Positions 12,950-23,734 of a stretch of DNA of 64,000 nt are shown one piece after another (position 1 is the first letter of the stretch; each line of letters opens with the position of its first letter). The stretch covers positions 27,814,001 to 27,878,000 of the forward strand of contig NW_024466599.1 of assembly GCF_017591425.1 (NCBI RefSeq), given 5' to 3'. This DNA is from Ochotona curzoniae (Eukaryota > Chordata > Mammalia > Lagomorpha > Ochotonidae). The position numbers were made by a program, and so were the translations under genes. Below the pieces are notes generated by a model, which saw only the letters and a list, made by a program, of their open reading frames with translations, was not told where the DNA came from and did not search any database.

Positions 12950-13200
12950 ATCCCCTTCTCCTGCTCTCAGAGTGCCTGCGTTACCATCACAAGCTCCCCC
13001 TTTCAATCCCAGCTTTCTGCTAATACACATTCTAGCACAGAGTAGGTGACGGCTCATGTCGCCTGGGTTCCTGTCACATACAAGAGACCTAGCCTGAGTT
13101 CTAGGCTGCTGGCTCTGGCTTAGACAAGTAACAGCTGTTGTGGAAATGTGGAGATTTGAATGGGAGATCTCTGTCTCATGGTCTTGAAAAACTAAGTAAG
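12950..13200 (+). repeat. Diverged C-SINE relic
   Basis: 'cagctttctgctaatacaca', 'cctgggttcctgtcacatac' and 'caagagacctagcctgagtt' follow the older subfamily. Both ends are unclear. Confidence 0.5.
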
Positions 13201-13799
13201 ATGAAGTAAAAGCATACATACAAACATAAACAAAATGCAACAGTCTACACAAAGTTACACTTTGAGTCTTCCTTATCTGAACTATCTGAGCCAGAAATGT
13301 TTTAATTTAGTGTCTCTTTTTAGATTTTGAATACTTACATATACACACTATGTCCAAACACAAATTCATTTATGCTTCATGTTACCTTACATTTACACGA
13401 TGTGTTCAGTGCACCTGAGCTTGTGACGCATCACATGAGATCAGATACCCAAGCTCCCACTTGGGGCATCAAGTCAGTGCTCACTAAGGTTTGGATTTTG
13501 GATGATTTCAGATTTTCAAATTAAGGAGCTCAACATGTAGTTAGTCACCAAGTCTACTAAAATGGCAAAGTATTTTCATATGTATATGAGTTACAACATT
13601 GTTTAATATGCAGGAGATACTTGCTTTAACCTACAGATTTGGTTTAGCCCCAGTAATAATTCCTAAAGCTTAATTCATTTGCTACTCATTACTGACCAAG
13701 TTCTAGGTCAAGCTTACTGTTGCCTTCTCTGTAAAGCCTGTTGTGATTTCTCAAGCAGAAACAATAGTCTCCTTCCTCAAGTCAGGTAGCCATGGTTTG
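13201..13799. other. Unique intronic sequence
   Basis: No repeat family or coding evidence recognised. Confidence 0.4.
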
Positions 13800-14765
13800 C
13801 TCCTATCACATCAGCTCACTTGTTCATTCCACAAATATTTACTGAGACTCTTATCAAGACTGCATTTTAAAAAGTATTTTAAAAAGTGTGTTCAAAAAAA
13901 AGCATGACTAGATTCTCAAAAATGTTTGCATCAAAGTAGATTTATCTTCTAATTCCACATTTCTACAAACATTCTGCACTGGCCTTATATAGGTCTGGTT
14001 GTCATTTAGGCTCTGGAACCCAGCAGTGAGCAAAGCAAATGTACCAGCTTCCTGGATTTATCCTCTCCTGGGGAGACAGTTAACAAACGGCACAGTGAAA
14101 CATCAGAAAAAGAGTAGTGTTAAATTTTGTATGATGCTAACACAACTAAAAGGTTCACACCCCTCTACCTGCATGGGGCTCTCTAAGCACTGCAAGCACA
14201 GGAAACAGTGTTCAGGATGGAAAGGAGGCGCCAGGCTATTACGAAGATCTAGTCCATGTGGACACGTATTAAATATGTAAAATGGTCCAGCTCTACTTGG
14301 CAATACAAGGATATTTCAAAAAGTCTGTGGAAATTTTGAATTAAGATATGTTTACTTTTGTGAAAAAATTTTTTGAAACTCATGTGCAACTTCTTTATAG
14401 TCAACATTTCCATGAATTTCTGAAGACTATTTTACTGGGATATCTTTTCTTATTCTAAACAAATATTCACCTTCCAAATATTTATTGATTTTTGTCTCAA
14501 CGAGGCTAGTAAACTGTATAAACGTCAGGTCCAACAAAATCTTCATCCACACTTAACAAAAGCCATTAAGTGGGGGATGAGAAATGTTTACATATATAAT
14601 GATACAGAGCAAACTCCCTAAAAGGTGACATATGAGCTGGAACCTAAAGGAAATGAAGGAAACCACGATGGTTTGGGGAGGAGAAGCCAGGGAAGGCAAA
14701 TACAAAACCTATGAGGCTCAGAATGAGGAACAGAGCAGGGACAGTAGTAGGAGAAATACAGAATA
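13800..14765 (+). repeat. Ancient mammalian repeat (class unresolved), interrupted by a MITE
   Basis: 'ttcattccacaaatatttac', 'cccagcagtgagcaaagcaa', 'ggggagacagttaacaaacg' and 'tgagctggaacctaaaggaa' occur in the order typical of a common ancient mammalian repeat whose name I cannot assign safely. A 135-bp palindromic element splits it at 14308-14442. Confidence 0.5.
14308..14442. mobile_element. Mariner-like palindromic element (MITE)
   Basis: The left end 'tttcaaaaagtctgtggaaa' pairs imperfectly with the right end 'tttccatgaatttctgaaga' as inverted repeats around an AT-rich centre ('gtgaaaaaattttttgaaac'). No coding capacity. Related sequence recurs near 56.06 and 62.16-62.35 kb. Family name not assigned. 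Confidence 0.6.
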
Positions 14766-14789
14766 ATACTCAATTATCAATAACTGACA

Positions 14790-14965
14790 ATGATTAGTGT
14801 TAGGCACTGCTGTGATAGCTCTGCCAAGCACTGTCACACTATCACTAAGGAAACTGAGGCACAATAAGAAAAATAAGTAACTGGCCCAAGGTCAAAGAGC
14901 TAGTGAGGGTGATACCAGGCAGCTCGGCTTCCGCACCCTGCTCAGAGTCACCAAACTACGTTACA
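14790..14965 (-). repeat. MIR
   Basis: Reverse MIR core: 'aaggaaactgaggcacaata', 'ctggcccaaggtcaaagagc', 'agtgagggtgataccaggca'. Confidence 0.85.
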
Positions 14966-16997
14966 GAAGGCTTGGTGACAGACTGCAAAGTGCCCAGAGA
15001 ATTCCTTGGCTAGCAAGAGATCTAATACAACAAAAATGAGGAAACCAAGAATACTTTGATCTCCAACTATGACAAATAAAATAGAAACCTGTGAATACTA
15101 AATACTAGTCCTTGTTGTTTTTGCTACTCTACTCACCTGCCCCTTCACATTTACTTTCATGTACAACAGTCCAATGTCTGATGGTAGCTCCATATACTTT
15201 CATGAGAGAATTCACTGTTCATCCTCAATACATAATAATACATTAGCTATGTTTCACAAATAAACTCACAAATAGATCAAAGCATGGAGGTAAGTGCCTT
15301 CCTTGGGGAAGCATCTGTATCAAAGTCAGATAACCTGTTTGCTTTTATTTTTTTTTTTCAAGAAATTACACTGCAATCTATTCCACTGTATTTTTCATCT
15401 CAATTATAGGCTATTGATGAGAAAGTGTACTTCAATCAACTTCAAATAATCTATGTGAAGCCTCTAGACTGTATCCTCCTCTGAGCCTAACCACAGCTTG
15501 CTTTTCTTTACACTTAAGTCTCCATGTTCCTTATTAGCAGTCAGGTTTAAGAAATACATTTTCTACAAAGTTTCTTACAAATGCTATAAAACAAGTATCT
15601 GATGATATTAACCAGGATACCCTGAAAGATGCAAAGTTACAAATAAGACAACACACAATTCTCTACACATATAACAAGTAAATTTCTTGATTCCACGGCC
15701 TAATCCTCAACATCTCTCCTGTTAGTTCTCACAGAAATCCAAGCCTATTTATGAAGCCTACCATATGAGCACTGCTTTGGAGCTTAGTAACACTGCAAAC
15801 TCTGCTTCAGAGGGTGGTTTCTATATACACACACAGATAAATCACCAATATCAACATCCAACCATGTGCTAGAAGACACCAGTACCAAAACACGTGACAG
15901 ACACTACAGAGAAGAATCTTGTCATCAAGTAAGCTTGCAGTCGGCTGGATAAAGCAACATTTAACATGTTTCCCCGCCTTAAGACTTCTCAGTTTTTAAT
16001 GTACCCATGATAATGCTTTCACACAAACACTCCAACCACATTTTTGAAAATGCCTATGTCCTGAATGTAGCAAGGGCCAACAAATGCTAGTCCAGCAGTA
16101 AAAGGTAACCCCAAGGCACTAAGCCTTTGCTAGTCAACACTAGGGCTTCTGACACAGGCTGGCATAAGCAAAGGCACACATTTGGAGGAAGACACAGCCT
16201 GCAGAGGTCAGTTGCGGACAGTGATCAAGGACTCAGGAGAAAGTGTAAGCTGGAGACAAGGCCAGATCCCCATAGGCCGTGAGCTCCACCAGAGGAGCAG
16301 AGCAGGGCGGGACCCCTTCTTCAGGGACATACCTAGACTCTTCCTTGAAAAACTCCCAGGCCCTACTCAACTCCAACTTTGCCAACTTCTGCTCCTTTCT
16401 AGCAATCAATCTGGAAAAACATCAAAATATAACACTTCAAGGATGGAATAATAAATTAGAAAAGACTCAGAACCCAAGAAAATGTGGCATAAGACACGTT
16501 ACGATACTATTAGATGTTGATAATACCTAATTTCTCTAAGAAAACTTGCAAATGGCAACCCCCATACCATTTGTTTGTTTTATTTCTTTTTTTTCTTGAT
16601 CATGGACTTCTTTGAAAAAAATAATGAATGACATAAGCCATGTCTCCAGAATATAAATACTAAGACACCAAGCTGTTTAATTTCAAGGGGATCTATTGGC
16701 CTCCTGGGGCTCAATCTAAGGCTTGGCTCTCACTCCTGCTCTCAATAGGTTCCCAGGTAACCTTGGCTGCAGATGTTTGCAACAGATAAAGCCTGCAAGG
16801 GATGGGGGATCTTAAAAGTAAGGTCTGACTTAAAAGTCAGACAAGCAAAAATCTGCTATTCTTATACCACTTTAATACCATGCAGATTAAAGGGGACATT
16901 TGCACTGGCCTGAAAACAATAAAGATAATGTATGTGTAGGGTAAAACTCTGGTCATTTCTTTAACAGAAAAGGCAGACAAGCACAAAAAGGAAATAA
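14966..16997. other. Unique intronic sequence
   Basis: No repeat family called with confidence. The 89- and 83-codon frames at 16182-16530 overlap in different frames and show no domain. One short stretch, 'ggccgtgagctccaccagag' near 16276, is faintly L2-like. Confidence 0.4.
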
Positions 16998-17100
16998 TAT
17001 CTTCAAAACACGCAGCTCCAAGAGGCTAAGCGATTTCACAAAGCTGCATGGCTGACAAATCCCAGATCATCCACAACCTCCCGCAGCCTTTGTAAATTAA
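16998..17100 (-). repeat. MIR fragment
   Basis: 'agaggctaagcgatttcaca' and 'agctgcatggctgacaaatc' follow the reverse MIR core (gttaagtgacttgcccaagg / acagctagtaagtggcag). Confidence 0.6.
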
Positions 17101-17742
17101 ACTATGCCACTCAAATACAATATGCTCATACAGTGCGTAGGATACAGTTTGCAAAATAAAAATCCCCTAAACAACAACCTCCCAAGAATAACTATAAATA
17201 ATTAGGCCTTTAGCTTCTTTACTTAATCCAATCATTCCATTTTTAGCACCTAACCACTGACAAATTAAGGAGCAAATTATATGTACTGGGTTTTGAAAAC
17301 AAAATATACTCCTCTAATGAACACAAATTGTATAAATAAGAATCGAAAGCAGCAAAAACAATGATGAATACGTATCTTTATAGCATGAACATATATGGAC
17401 AAAAAAATACAACAGTACAAAAAAAGTTTAAAGTAGGTTACTTAGCAGGCAGGGGAATGACATGGAGTTTCTCTGCTTTGGTCCCTATTATCGGGTCTAA
17501 ATAAGGGATCAAGCATCTCTTTTAAGACGCCTGTTTGGCAGGTGACAAAAACGGTGCAGCTCAGCTGCACAGCAGGGGCTGGGTGTTCCAACTGTTGCTT
17601 AAAGACCCATGCAAATGCCAGGTGTGGCCACAACTCAGATGATGCACTAAATGTGTCTCTCTATTTCTTTATCAGAATTAGTACTGCATAATCCACCTAC
17701 CCTCTGCAGACAGGACTGCCTAGGGTTAAAACTGGAGCCTCT
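17101..17742. other. Unique intronic sequence
   Basis: AT-rich, no repeat or coding evidence. Confidence 0.4.
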
Positions 17743-18112
17743 GGGGCCCACAGTGGCTTAGAAAGTTAATCCTTCACCTGCAGTGCCAGCATGCCAATGG
17801 GCACAGACTCATTTGGCTAATCCTTCCCCTACATGCACTGAGATTCCATAGTGTCACCAGTTCATATCTTGGCTGCTCCACTTCTGATCTAGTTTCTTGC
17901 TTAAGACCTGGGTAAACAGCAGAGGCTGGCCCAAGTCCTTGGGGTCGCTGTATCAATGTAAGAGACCCTGCACCCACGTGAGAGACTCTAAGAAACTCCT
18001 GGCTCCTGGCTTTGGATTGGCTCTGCCATTTGAAGAGTGAACCAGTGGATGGGAAAAAACCTCTGTCCTTCTCTCTGTAACTCTGCCTTTTAAATAAAAA
18101 TAATCTTTAAAA
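17743..18112 (+). repeat. C-SINE with duplicated head
   Basis: Starts 'gggcccacagtggcttagaa'. A second head-like segment ('ttggctaatccttcccctac') follows about 65 bp later, before the normal B-box region and body. Ends 'ttttaaataaaaataatct'. Slightly longer than neighbouring copies. Confidence 0.88.
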
Positions 18113-18447
18113 ATAGAAACAAAAATGGAGTCTTAGAATTTTGGATTTGCCACCTAGCAACTCAGACTAGTTACTTTAACTTTTACATACCTCAATGCAG
18201 TTAATAACAATACTCTATCACAGTACTAGTGTTACGATAAGTAGAAAAAAATTAGAACAGTGGTGGGTATTAAAATAACCACAAATGTTAGATAGCATTA
18301 TTATTTAGCACCATTATTTTAAAGAGATGACAAGTATAATCAACTTTCTATGCTTCTACTGCATTCTAAAAAGAACACAAGCTCTAAATTTTTCATTTTT
18401 CAAATCATGGGGCTTACTACTGACCATTTAAAAAAACATATGGTCAA
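18113..18447. other. Unique intronic sequence
   Basis: AT-rich and featureless. Ends in the target-site duplication of the next SINE. Confidence 0.4.
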
Positions 18448-18776
18448 GGGGCCCAGTGAGGTAGTCTAGCCACTAAAGTCTTCACCTTGCATGCACCTGG
18501 AATCCCATGTGGGTGCCAGTTCATGTCCTGGCTGCTCTATTTCCCATCCAGCTTCCTGCTTGTGGCCTGGGAAAGCAGTAGAGAATGGTCCAAAGCCTTG
18601 GGACCCTGCACCTGTGTGAGAAACCCAGAAGAAGTCCTGGTTCCTGGCTTCAGATTTGTTTAGCTCCAGCTGTTGTGGCCGTCTGGGGAGTGAACCAGCG
18701 GACAGAAGACCTTTCTCTCTGTATCTCCTTCTCTCTGTGTATCTGCCCTTCCAATAAAAATAAATCTTAAAAAAAA
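18448..18776 (+). repeat. C-SINE with target-site duplication
   Basis: Complete copy from 'gggcccagtgaggtagtcta' to an A-rich tail. A 10-bp direct repeat 'atatggtcaa' flanks it at 18438-18447 and 18777-18786, which fixes the insertion limits. Confidence 0.95.
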
Positions 18777-19057
18777 ATATGGTCAATATACAGCCAATTA
18801 TTCCTGTAAAGAACTCTCAAAAAACTTACCATACATACTGCCACTGAAGACTCATATATTCATAATGTTTTACCTAAATTTTCCTCTAAATACAACTGGA
18901 TTTCCACAACCACTCACTAGTACTTGGCTCATCAACTTATATTTTCACAAACACAATATTCCAAAACATTTTCTCCCTGAACTATCACACAGCCTTCTGC
19001 GACTCTTACCGTCCAATCCATTCCTCACACTGCAGGAGGAAGCTCTTTTAAAACTGC

Positions 19058-19332
19058 AGCTCTGGAGGCAGGCGTTTAGCCCTGCAGGGCCAGTCCTCTC
19101 CTCCACATCGGAGGCTTGGGTCTCACACCTGCCTCTGGTGCTCAGTCCAACTGCCTGAGAACATAGACCCTGGCAGGCAATGGCCAACCTGACTGGGCTC
19201 CTGCCATTGGGTGGGATACCGGTTTGCAGTTCTCCGGTCCCAGCCAGGGCCATGGCGCAGATTTAGGGAGTGAACCAATGGATGAATTCTTGTATGATCT
19301 CTTTATCTAACAACTTTACAAAAACAAAGTTT
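19058..19332 (+). repeat. C-SINE, older subfamily
   Basis: 'tctggaggcaggcgtttagc', 'gtgctcagtccaactgcctg' and 'gagtgaaccaatggatgaat' fit a diverged older copy. Confidence 0.6.
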
Positions 19333-20514
19333 AGTTAAAAAAATCCAGATCTAATTTCACTCCCTGCATGGCTCACCACTGTCCTAAGGAGAGATGGGAT
19401 TGCTTTGTAAGAACTCAGAGGCCTGCAAGATGGGGAACCACCCTCGCTCTGGCTGCTGAAGCCGTGAAAGCATTTCAAATCCTTGCCCACTCCCTCAGGT
19501 GTCACAGCCATAGTACACAGGCTTCCTGTGTCCAGCGGAAGCCCCTCTTAACGCAGCCTCACTTCAGATTTCAGTTGAAAGAAAGCTCATGGAGCTGCTA
19601 ACCTTCCAGAGGATCGGGTCTTCCAGGGACACACTCCCATGACCGGGATCCTATTTGCTGCACAAAACTGCACTCACACTACACTTAAATCATTATGCAA
19701 ATTGTTGTCTAATTCTCTTCTCGTCCAAAAAACTTAAGACACAAACTTCCAGTAAGATAGGAGACCACAGCTTTCTTTTACTGCTACGAATGTGTATGAA
19801 GTACTTTATATATATACTTTACATATTTCACGACTGTGAAAAGCACAACCCTCCCATAAGCAATGCAGAACGCAGGCTACACCACAGGCTTATCTTCAGT
19901 GAAGCCGGAGTGAAAGTCTCTGGCTGAAACGCGGCACAACAAAGTAAAGACTCAGATTCTCTTTGCGCATCCTCAGGTGTTGGTGAAACAGGAGGAGTTC
20001 AACTTTAGTTACTAGTAAGAAGATACACAACTGAATCAAAACTGCTGCCACATTTGGCAAGATTCTCCCACTCTCCTTTTGGCAGTCTCTCCAGGCCAAG
20101 AGTTGAGCTGGCCAGGGAACACTGATTTATCCTCCCACATTTAGAAGTGGTCCCTCTAACAACAGGAACATCGCACTGCAGACGGACTTTGAATTCTAAG
20201 CTTGTCAAATCAGTACCTTTCTGGAGTATTCAATTCACTTTAAAAAGGGGGGGGGGGCTGATCGTTGCATATCACGGACAAAAACAAGTTTAATGTGGCA
20301 TCACAGACTCTGAGCAAACAAAGTAGATCTTCCCCTGTACTCTCACCCCTCGCTCACATGCCCCCAAATCATACTAACTGCGTTCCGTCAGCATAAGAAA
20401 AGCAATTACTTGGAAAAACTAAAAGCAACTGACAGGCTGACCCTAAAAGAAAACAAAAAGGATACAACAAAGTCAAGCAGGCCTGGTGGGCTACAGGAGC
20501 CCACCCAGTGCAAA
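19333..20514. other. MAP4K3: Intron 1 sequence next to the CpG island
   Basis: Unique sequence with no recognised repeat except a G11 run at 20247-20257. It lies 3' of MAP4K3 exon 1. Confidence 0.45.
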
Positions 20515-20914
20515 TGATCCCGGGTGGTTGCACTTGTGTCACGCGGGTTACACCAATGCCCAAGCCCCCTTGCTGTGCGGTTCGTCGCACTGATCCCCTG
20601 CCTATGCAACAATCGCACAGCCGCCCGGGTGCACTGAGAGCAGCCCCGGCCCCGCAGGGGACGCGCGGGAGCGGAGGTGTCCACACCCGCGGCCAGCGGA
20701 GGTGCTCAGGTAAGGACTCGGGAGGTCTGGAAGCAGGAGGGGGGAAGCGGCTGGCCCTTTGTTCGTGCCCAGGCACCGGGCCCTCGGCGTTCCGTCCTCC
20801 TCCTCCTCCTCCTCCCCCGTCGCCTGCCTCTCCCGGCGACCGGCAGCGCCCTGGCCCTGCCCGCGGCGGGTCGCGACCCGTGGCCTCGGCGGCGCGCGGC
20901 CCCTTGCCCTCCTC

Positions 20915-20920
20915 ACCTTG
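20915..20920 (-). promoter_or_regulatory. MAP4K3: MAP4K3 exon 1 splice donor
   Basis: On the minus strand the sequence reads AAG, then GTGAGG. The intron begins at 20916 with GT. The break falls after a complete codon (Lys32), so intron 1 is phase 0. Past the donor the conceptual frame runs into Arg-rich, GC-rich sequence that does not resemble a kinase. Confidence 0.92.
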
Positions 20921-21012
20921 TAGACGTCGCCGTAGGTGCCGCTGCCGATGCGCTGAATCAGCTCGAAGTCCTCCTGAGGGTTCCGGCGGGACAGATCGAA
21001 GCCGGGGTTCAT
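20917..21012 (-). CDS. MAP4K3: MAP4K3 first coding exon (N-terminal 32 codons)
   Basis: The minus strand encodes 32 residues beginning [16 protein letters not shown] and ending with the kinase glycine-rich loop [10 protein letters not shown] (residues 23-32; G23, G25, G28 fit GxGxxG). I recognise this as the N terminus of MAP4K3/GLK. The paralogue MAP4K5 starts differently (MEAPLRP) and reads ELVQRVG where this reads ELIQRIG. The ATG at 21012 has a good context (GCC before ATG, purine at -3). The exon stops after AAG at 20917 and is followed directly by GTGAGG, a strong 5' splice site. The invariant beta-3 lysine, the rest of the kinase domain and the C-terminal citron-homology domain must lie in exons left of the window. 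Known family role: cytosolic Ser/Thr kinase linked to amino-acid signalling to mTORC1 and to T-cell-receptor/PKC-theta/NF-kB signalling. The open frame continues upstream only to a GTG, so no longer ATG-initiated form is seen. Confidence 0.95.
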
Positions 21013-21212
21013 GGCGGGCCCCGGGTGCCCCCCGCCTCCCTCCCGGCCAGGGGAGGGGGGGCGCTCAGGGGGCCACACGGAGAGTGGGCGCCGCGGCCGG
21101 ACCCCCTGCTCCCCCGTCGGTCACAATCGCACGGCTCCACGCTGCGGCCGCGGCCGCTGCTCCCCCACCTCCTCACGCCGCGGCCGCGGACCACCACGAC
21201 CGGCCTAACCGT

Positions 21213-21221
21213 CCCCGCCCC
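21213..21221 (-). promoter_or_regulatory. GC box (SP/KLF-type site)
   Basis: The minus strand reads GGGGCGGGG, the core SP1/KLF site, about 200 bp upstream of the MAP4K3 ATG and inside the likely core promoter. Motif match only. Confidence 0.5.
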
Positions 21222-21457
21222 TCGCAGCCCGCCGCCGGCCGAGCCCGGGTCACACCCACAAGGAGAGGAGAACGCTCGCAGCCCCTCGCTCCGGGTGAAA
21301 CTCCAACATGGCTTCCGCTTTGGCCGCTCCTCCCCCTCCCCTTACTCCGGCTCCTCCACTCTCCTCCCCCTTTTCCCGGCCCGAGCCCGACTGCGCAGCC
21401 GCGATCCCGGTGAGAGCGTTCCCAGGCCTCGCGCGCGCCCGGCGCCGACCTCGCGTG

Positions 21458-21475
21458 TGCGCGTGCGCGTGCGCG
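21458..21475 (-). promoter_or_regulatory. Two overlapping NRF-1-type sites
   Basis: The plus strand contains 'tgcgcgtgcgcgtgcgcg'. Its reverse complement matches the NRF-1 consensus YGCGCAYGCGCR twice, at 21458-21469 and 21464-21475, overlapping by one half-site. They lie about 450 bp upstream of the MAP4K3 ATG. The tract is strictly alternating purine-pyrimidine, so it also has Z-DNA potential. Confidence 0.5.
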
Positions 21476-21604
21476 CCCGGGTCGGCGCGCGCTCAGCCCA
21501 GCCCGGCTCGCGCGGAGGCAGGGGGACGGCCCGACGCGCGGCTCCCTCAGGTTCCTGAGCACCCTTAACCGCAAAAGGCGGGGAGGTTGCGGTGTTTGGG
21601 ACCG

Positions 21605-21752
21605 GCCCTAAACAGGTGATGTAGTTTTAATTTACAGGATAGCCAAGTCCAAACTGAGTGGGTTTTGAGCACAGACACTTAGGCTGCCGCGGAGCGCCGT
21701 GGCCTTCGCGGGGTTGCGCTTTGGACTCACACACAGTTCTCGGCCCTGGGCG

Positions 21753-21816
<64 letters not shown>

Positions 21817-22616
21817 TTCCCGGCCCTGGGCGTTGGCCTGCCAGGGGACAGCCCAGGAGGCCCTAGGGCATCGCCCCGGGAGGAGGACGCGCCCTCACCA
21901 GAGGGCGGGGACTGTGTGAGTTGCCTAGTGGCCCAGCGACCCAGAGCTGGTGCAGCGTGGACTAGGAGATTCACTCCAGCACCTGACATGGGAACACGTG
22001 ACAAGCTCCGAAGCTGCCTCCCTTCCTAGCCAGAGCTCCACCCCTGACGAATAAACGGATTGTGAGTAGGCGGCTCCTAACTTTTGGGGACACCAGCCCC
22101 AACTGGCAATACGGCCACAAGAAAGCATGTAGGAAAGAGAGGACTGTCTTTCTCAATATGCTGCCAACTGGGCATTTCCAAAAGCTTAGATCGACTAGCA
22201 GGCGACCACATCTCTGGCTTCTTAATCCCTTCAGGCCCCACGCTAACTGCTGCTATTACCTCAAACCTGGTGGCTCCTGGGAAACTAGAACTTACCAAAC
22301 CTGCTAAAGAAAATATAGCGTGTGAGATAATCAAGAACAGTTCACAACTTCAGACTTAAAACAGTATCAGTTCTTTTGCTTACAGTGAAATGGTGTGTCT
22401 ACTGAATTATCTAAGAACTTGTTTACTCAGAGTACCTAGTGAGTAAAAGACGCTGGAGAACAGTCACCAGATGTACTAGCGTCTTTTGCTTCACTTAGCT
22501 TTTAATAATCTAAAAGCATCAGTAATATGAGAGTATCATTTAAATTACTGTCCTTGGGGTATGTGTCATTGAATTTCTTCTAGATGGATGTAAGACTCCA
22601 GTGCTTTTTTGTTTTG
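21605..22616. other. Unique upstream flank, no gene recognised
   Basis: Apart from the microsatellite this holds moderately GC-rich sequence with a few CpGs near 21870-21910, fading to AT-rich DNA by 22.3 kb. No recognisable coding exon. It is where a divergent transcript from the MAP4K3 promoter would run, but no convincing splice structure was identified. Confidence 0.5.
21755..21812. repeat. Compound (CA)n(CT)n microsatellite flanked by a 14-bp direct repeat
   Basis: A perfect CA run passes directly into a CT run on the shore of the CpG island. The 14-mer 'cggccctgggcgtt' occurs identically just before (21741-21754) and just after (21821-21834) the tract, 80 bp apart. Small reading frames here are translations of the dinucleotide repeats. 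Confidence 0.95.
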
Positions 22617-22885
22617 TTTTTTCTTTTTTTTTTTTTTAATTTGAAAATCAGAATGACAGGAAGACACAAAGAATCTTCCACCTGCTGCTTCACTCCCCAG
22701 ATGGCCACAGCAACCAGGTCTGGCCCAGGTGGAATCCATTAGGAGCCATTAGTTCCATCCTGGTCTCTCCTAGGAGTGGAGGGGGTCCAAGTCCATGGAC
22801 CCTATTTGCAAGTGCTGGATGGGAAGTGGAGTGACCCCAGGATTCCAGTAGTGGGTTAACCAGTTATGCCGCCACAGTCTCTGGT
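22617..22885 (-). repeat. C-SINE, diverged
   Basis: Reverse tail 'ttttaatttgaaaatcagaa', 'ccacctgctgcttcactccc', 'gtgggttaaccagttatgcc'. Internally shortened. Confidence 0.8.
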
Positions 22886-23734
22886 ATCTTGATGATTATG
22901 CTGTTGACCATGAGGTTAATCCACGGTTAAGGATACTGCTTTTGCTGGTACTTGGCAGGAGGAGGAAGATGGATTGCAGACGTTTTTTGGTCAGCTTGTC
23001 CACATGTGCAGAATATTTGAGCTGCTTAGGCCAGATATGAAGATCATTAGCCTGGAATTCAGAGAAGCAGACCTAACCAGCTTTCCCAAAGAGGAACCAG
23101 CTCTGTTTTCTTTCTCTGACCTTTTAGTGCAGAGATTTTAGCCAGATTCTGGGGACTAAATGCTGTACAACAAAGTTCTAATGGTTTCACTGCTTTGTTT
23201 CCTGGGATTATCATCTGTGCAGATAACTTTGTATTTGCCTTACTAATAGACTTCTTTCAAAGGAAAAAGGCACTTCAGTAGGCTTGGAACTGTCTTAAAG
23301 TTTTGTTTGTTCCATTTGGCAGCACCAACTTGGTCTTTGAAAAGAGATGGATTCTCCTGTGAAGACCTGATTTGCCGTGTGGGTTACAACTTAAATAAAG
23401 GGAGCTTTTGTATCTCACTACTCACAAAGAATTAAAGATTTTGTTTTTTGTAATATACACATGGCCAAATGTACTCTCATTTTCTGTTCTAACACTCCTC
23501 AAGTAACACTCATACTTTCTTAGAATCGGAAAGACCTTCCCTCTACTTTAATTAGAAACATCCTTAGAAGTCATCTGATCTTTTTAGAAACTGCTTCTGC
23601 AGTACCTCTCCTGGATGTATTGCCCCTTGAATAGCTGCAGAGCAAGGGCCCTCTGTGCTTCTCAGCACACTGCACTATGAGATAGTGCTCCAGTGAATAA
23701 TCATAAAAACGAATAGAAAAAAATAGAAGTGTCT
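22886..23734. other. Unique upstream sequence
   Basis: No repeat family or reading frame of interest recognised. Confidence 0.4.

Larger units (their letters stand above)
1..20916 (-). other. MAP4K3: MAP4K3 intron 1 (3' part outside the window)
   Basis: Inferred from the splice donor at 20916. The interval is at least 20.9 kb. No reading frame in it resembles the next kinase segment (the beta-3 lysine region), so exon 2 lies beyond position 1. The content is non-coding: about fifteen C-SINEs, L1 fragments, MIR and L2 relics and AT-rich unique sequence. About two thirds of its SINEs lie on the plus strand, antisense to the gene. Confidence 0.85.
20515..21605. promoter_or_regulatory. MAP4K3: CpG island covering the MAP4K3 promoter and exon 1
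   Basis: GC content and CpG frequency rise abruptly from AT-rich flanks at both edges, with dense runs such as 'cgcggccgcggccgctg' and 'gcgcgcgcccggcgccg'. No TATA box is seen. GC boxes and NRF-1-type sites are present. Sequence between about 21013 and 21300 should hold the MAP4K3 5' UTR and the transcription start(s), but the exact start cannot be read from sequence. Such islands are often bidirectional, and human MAP4K3 has a divergent lncRNA, so a rightward transcript is possible. Confidence 0.9.

Noticed and set aside
20602..21078. 158-codon frame containing the MAP4K3 N terminus, as a longer protein
   Set aside because: The upstream start is GTG, not ATG, and beyond Lys32 the frame passes a splice donor into intron. 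Only 20917-21012 is coding.
20508..21558. Plus-strand frames of 301 and 293 codons across the CpG island
   Set aside because: Pro/Arg/Ala-rich low-complexity translations of GC-rich DNA antisense to MAP4K3. They overlap each other in two frames and have no domain.
21308..21568. ATG-initiated 86-codon plus-strand frame in the promoter as a divergent coding gene
   Set aside because: Proline- and alanine-rich, CpG-driven composition. 'aacatggcttccg' there may be a YY1/ETS-like site rather than a start codon.
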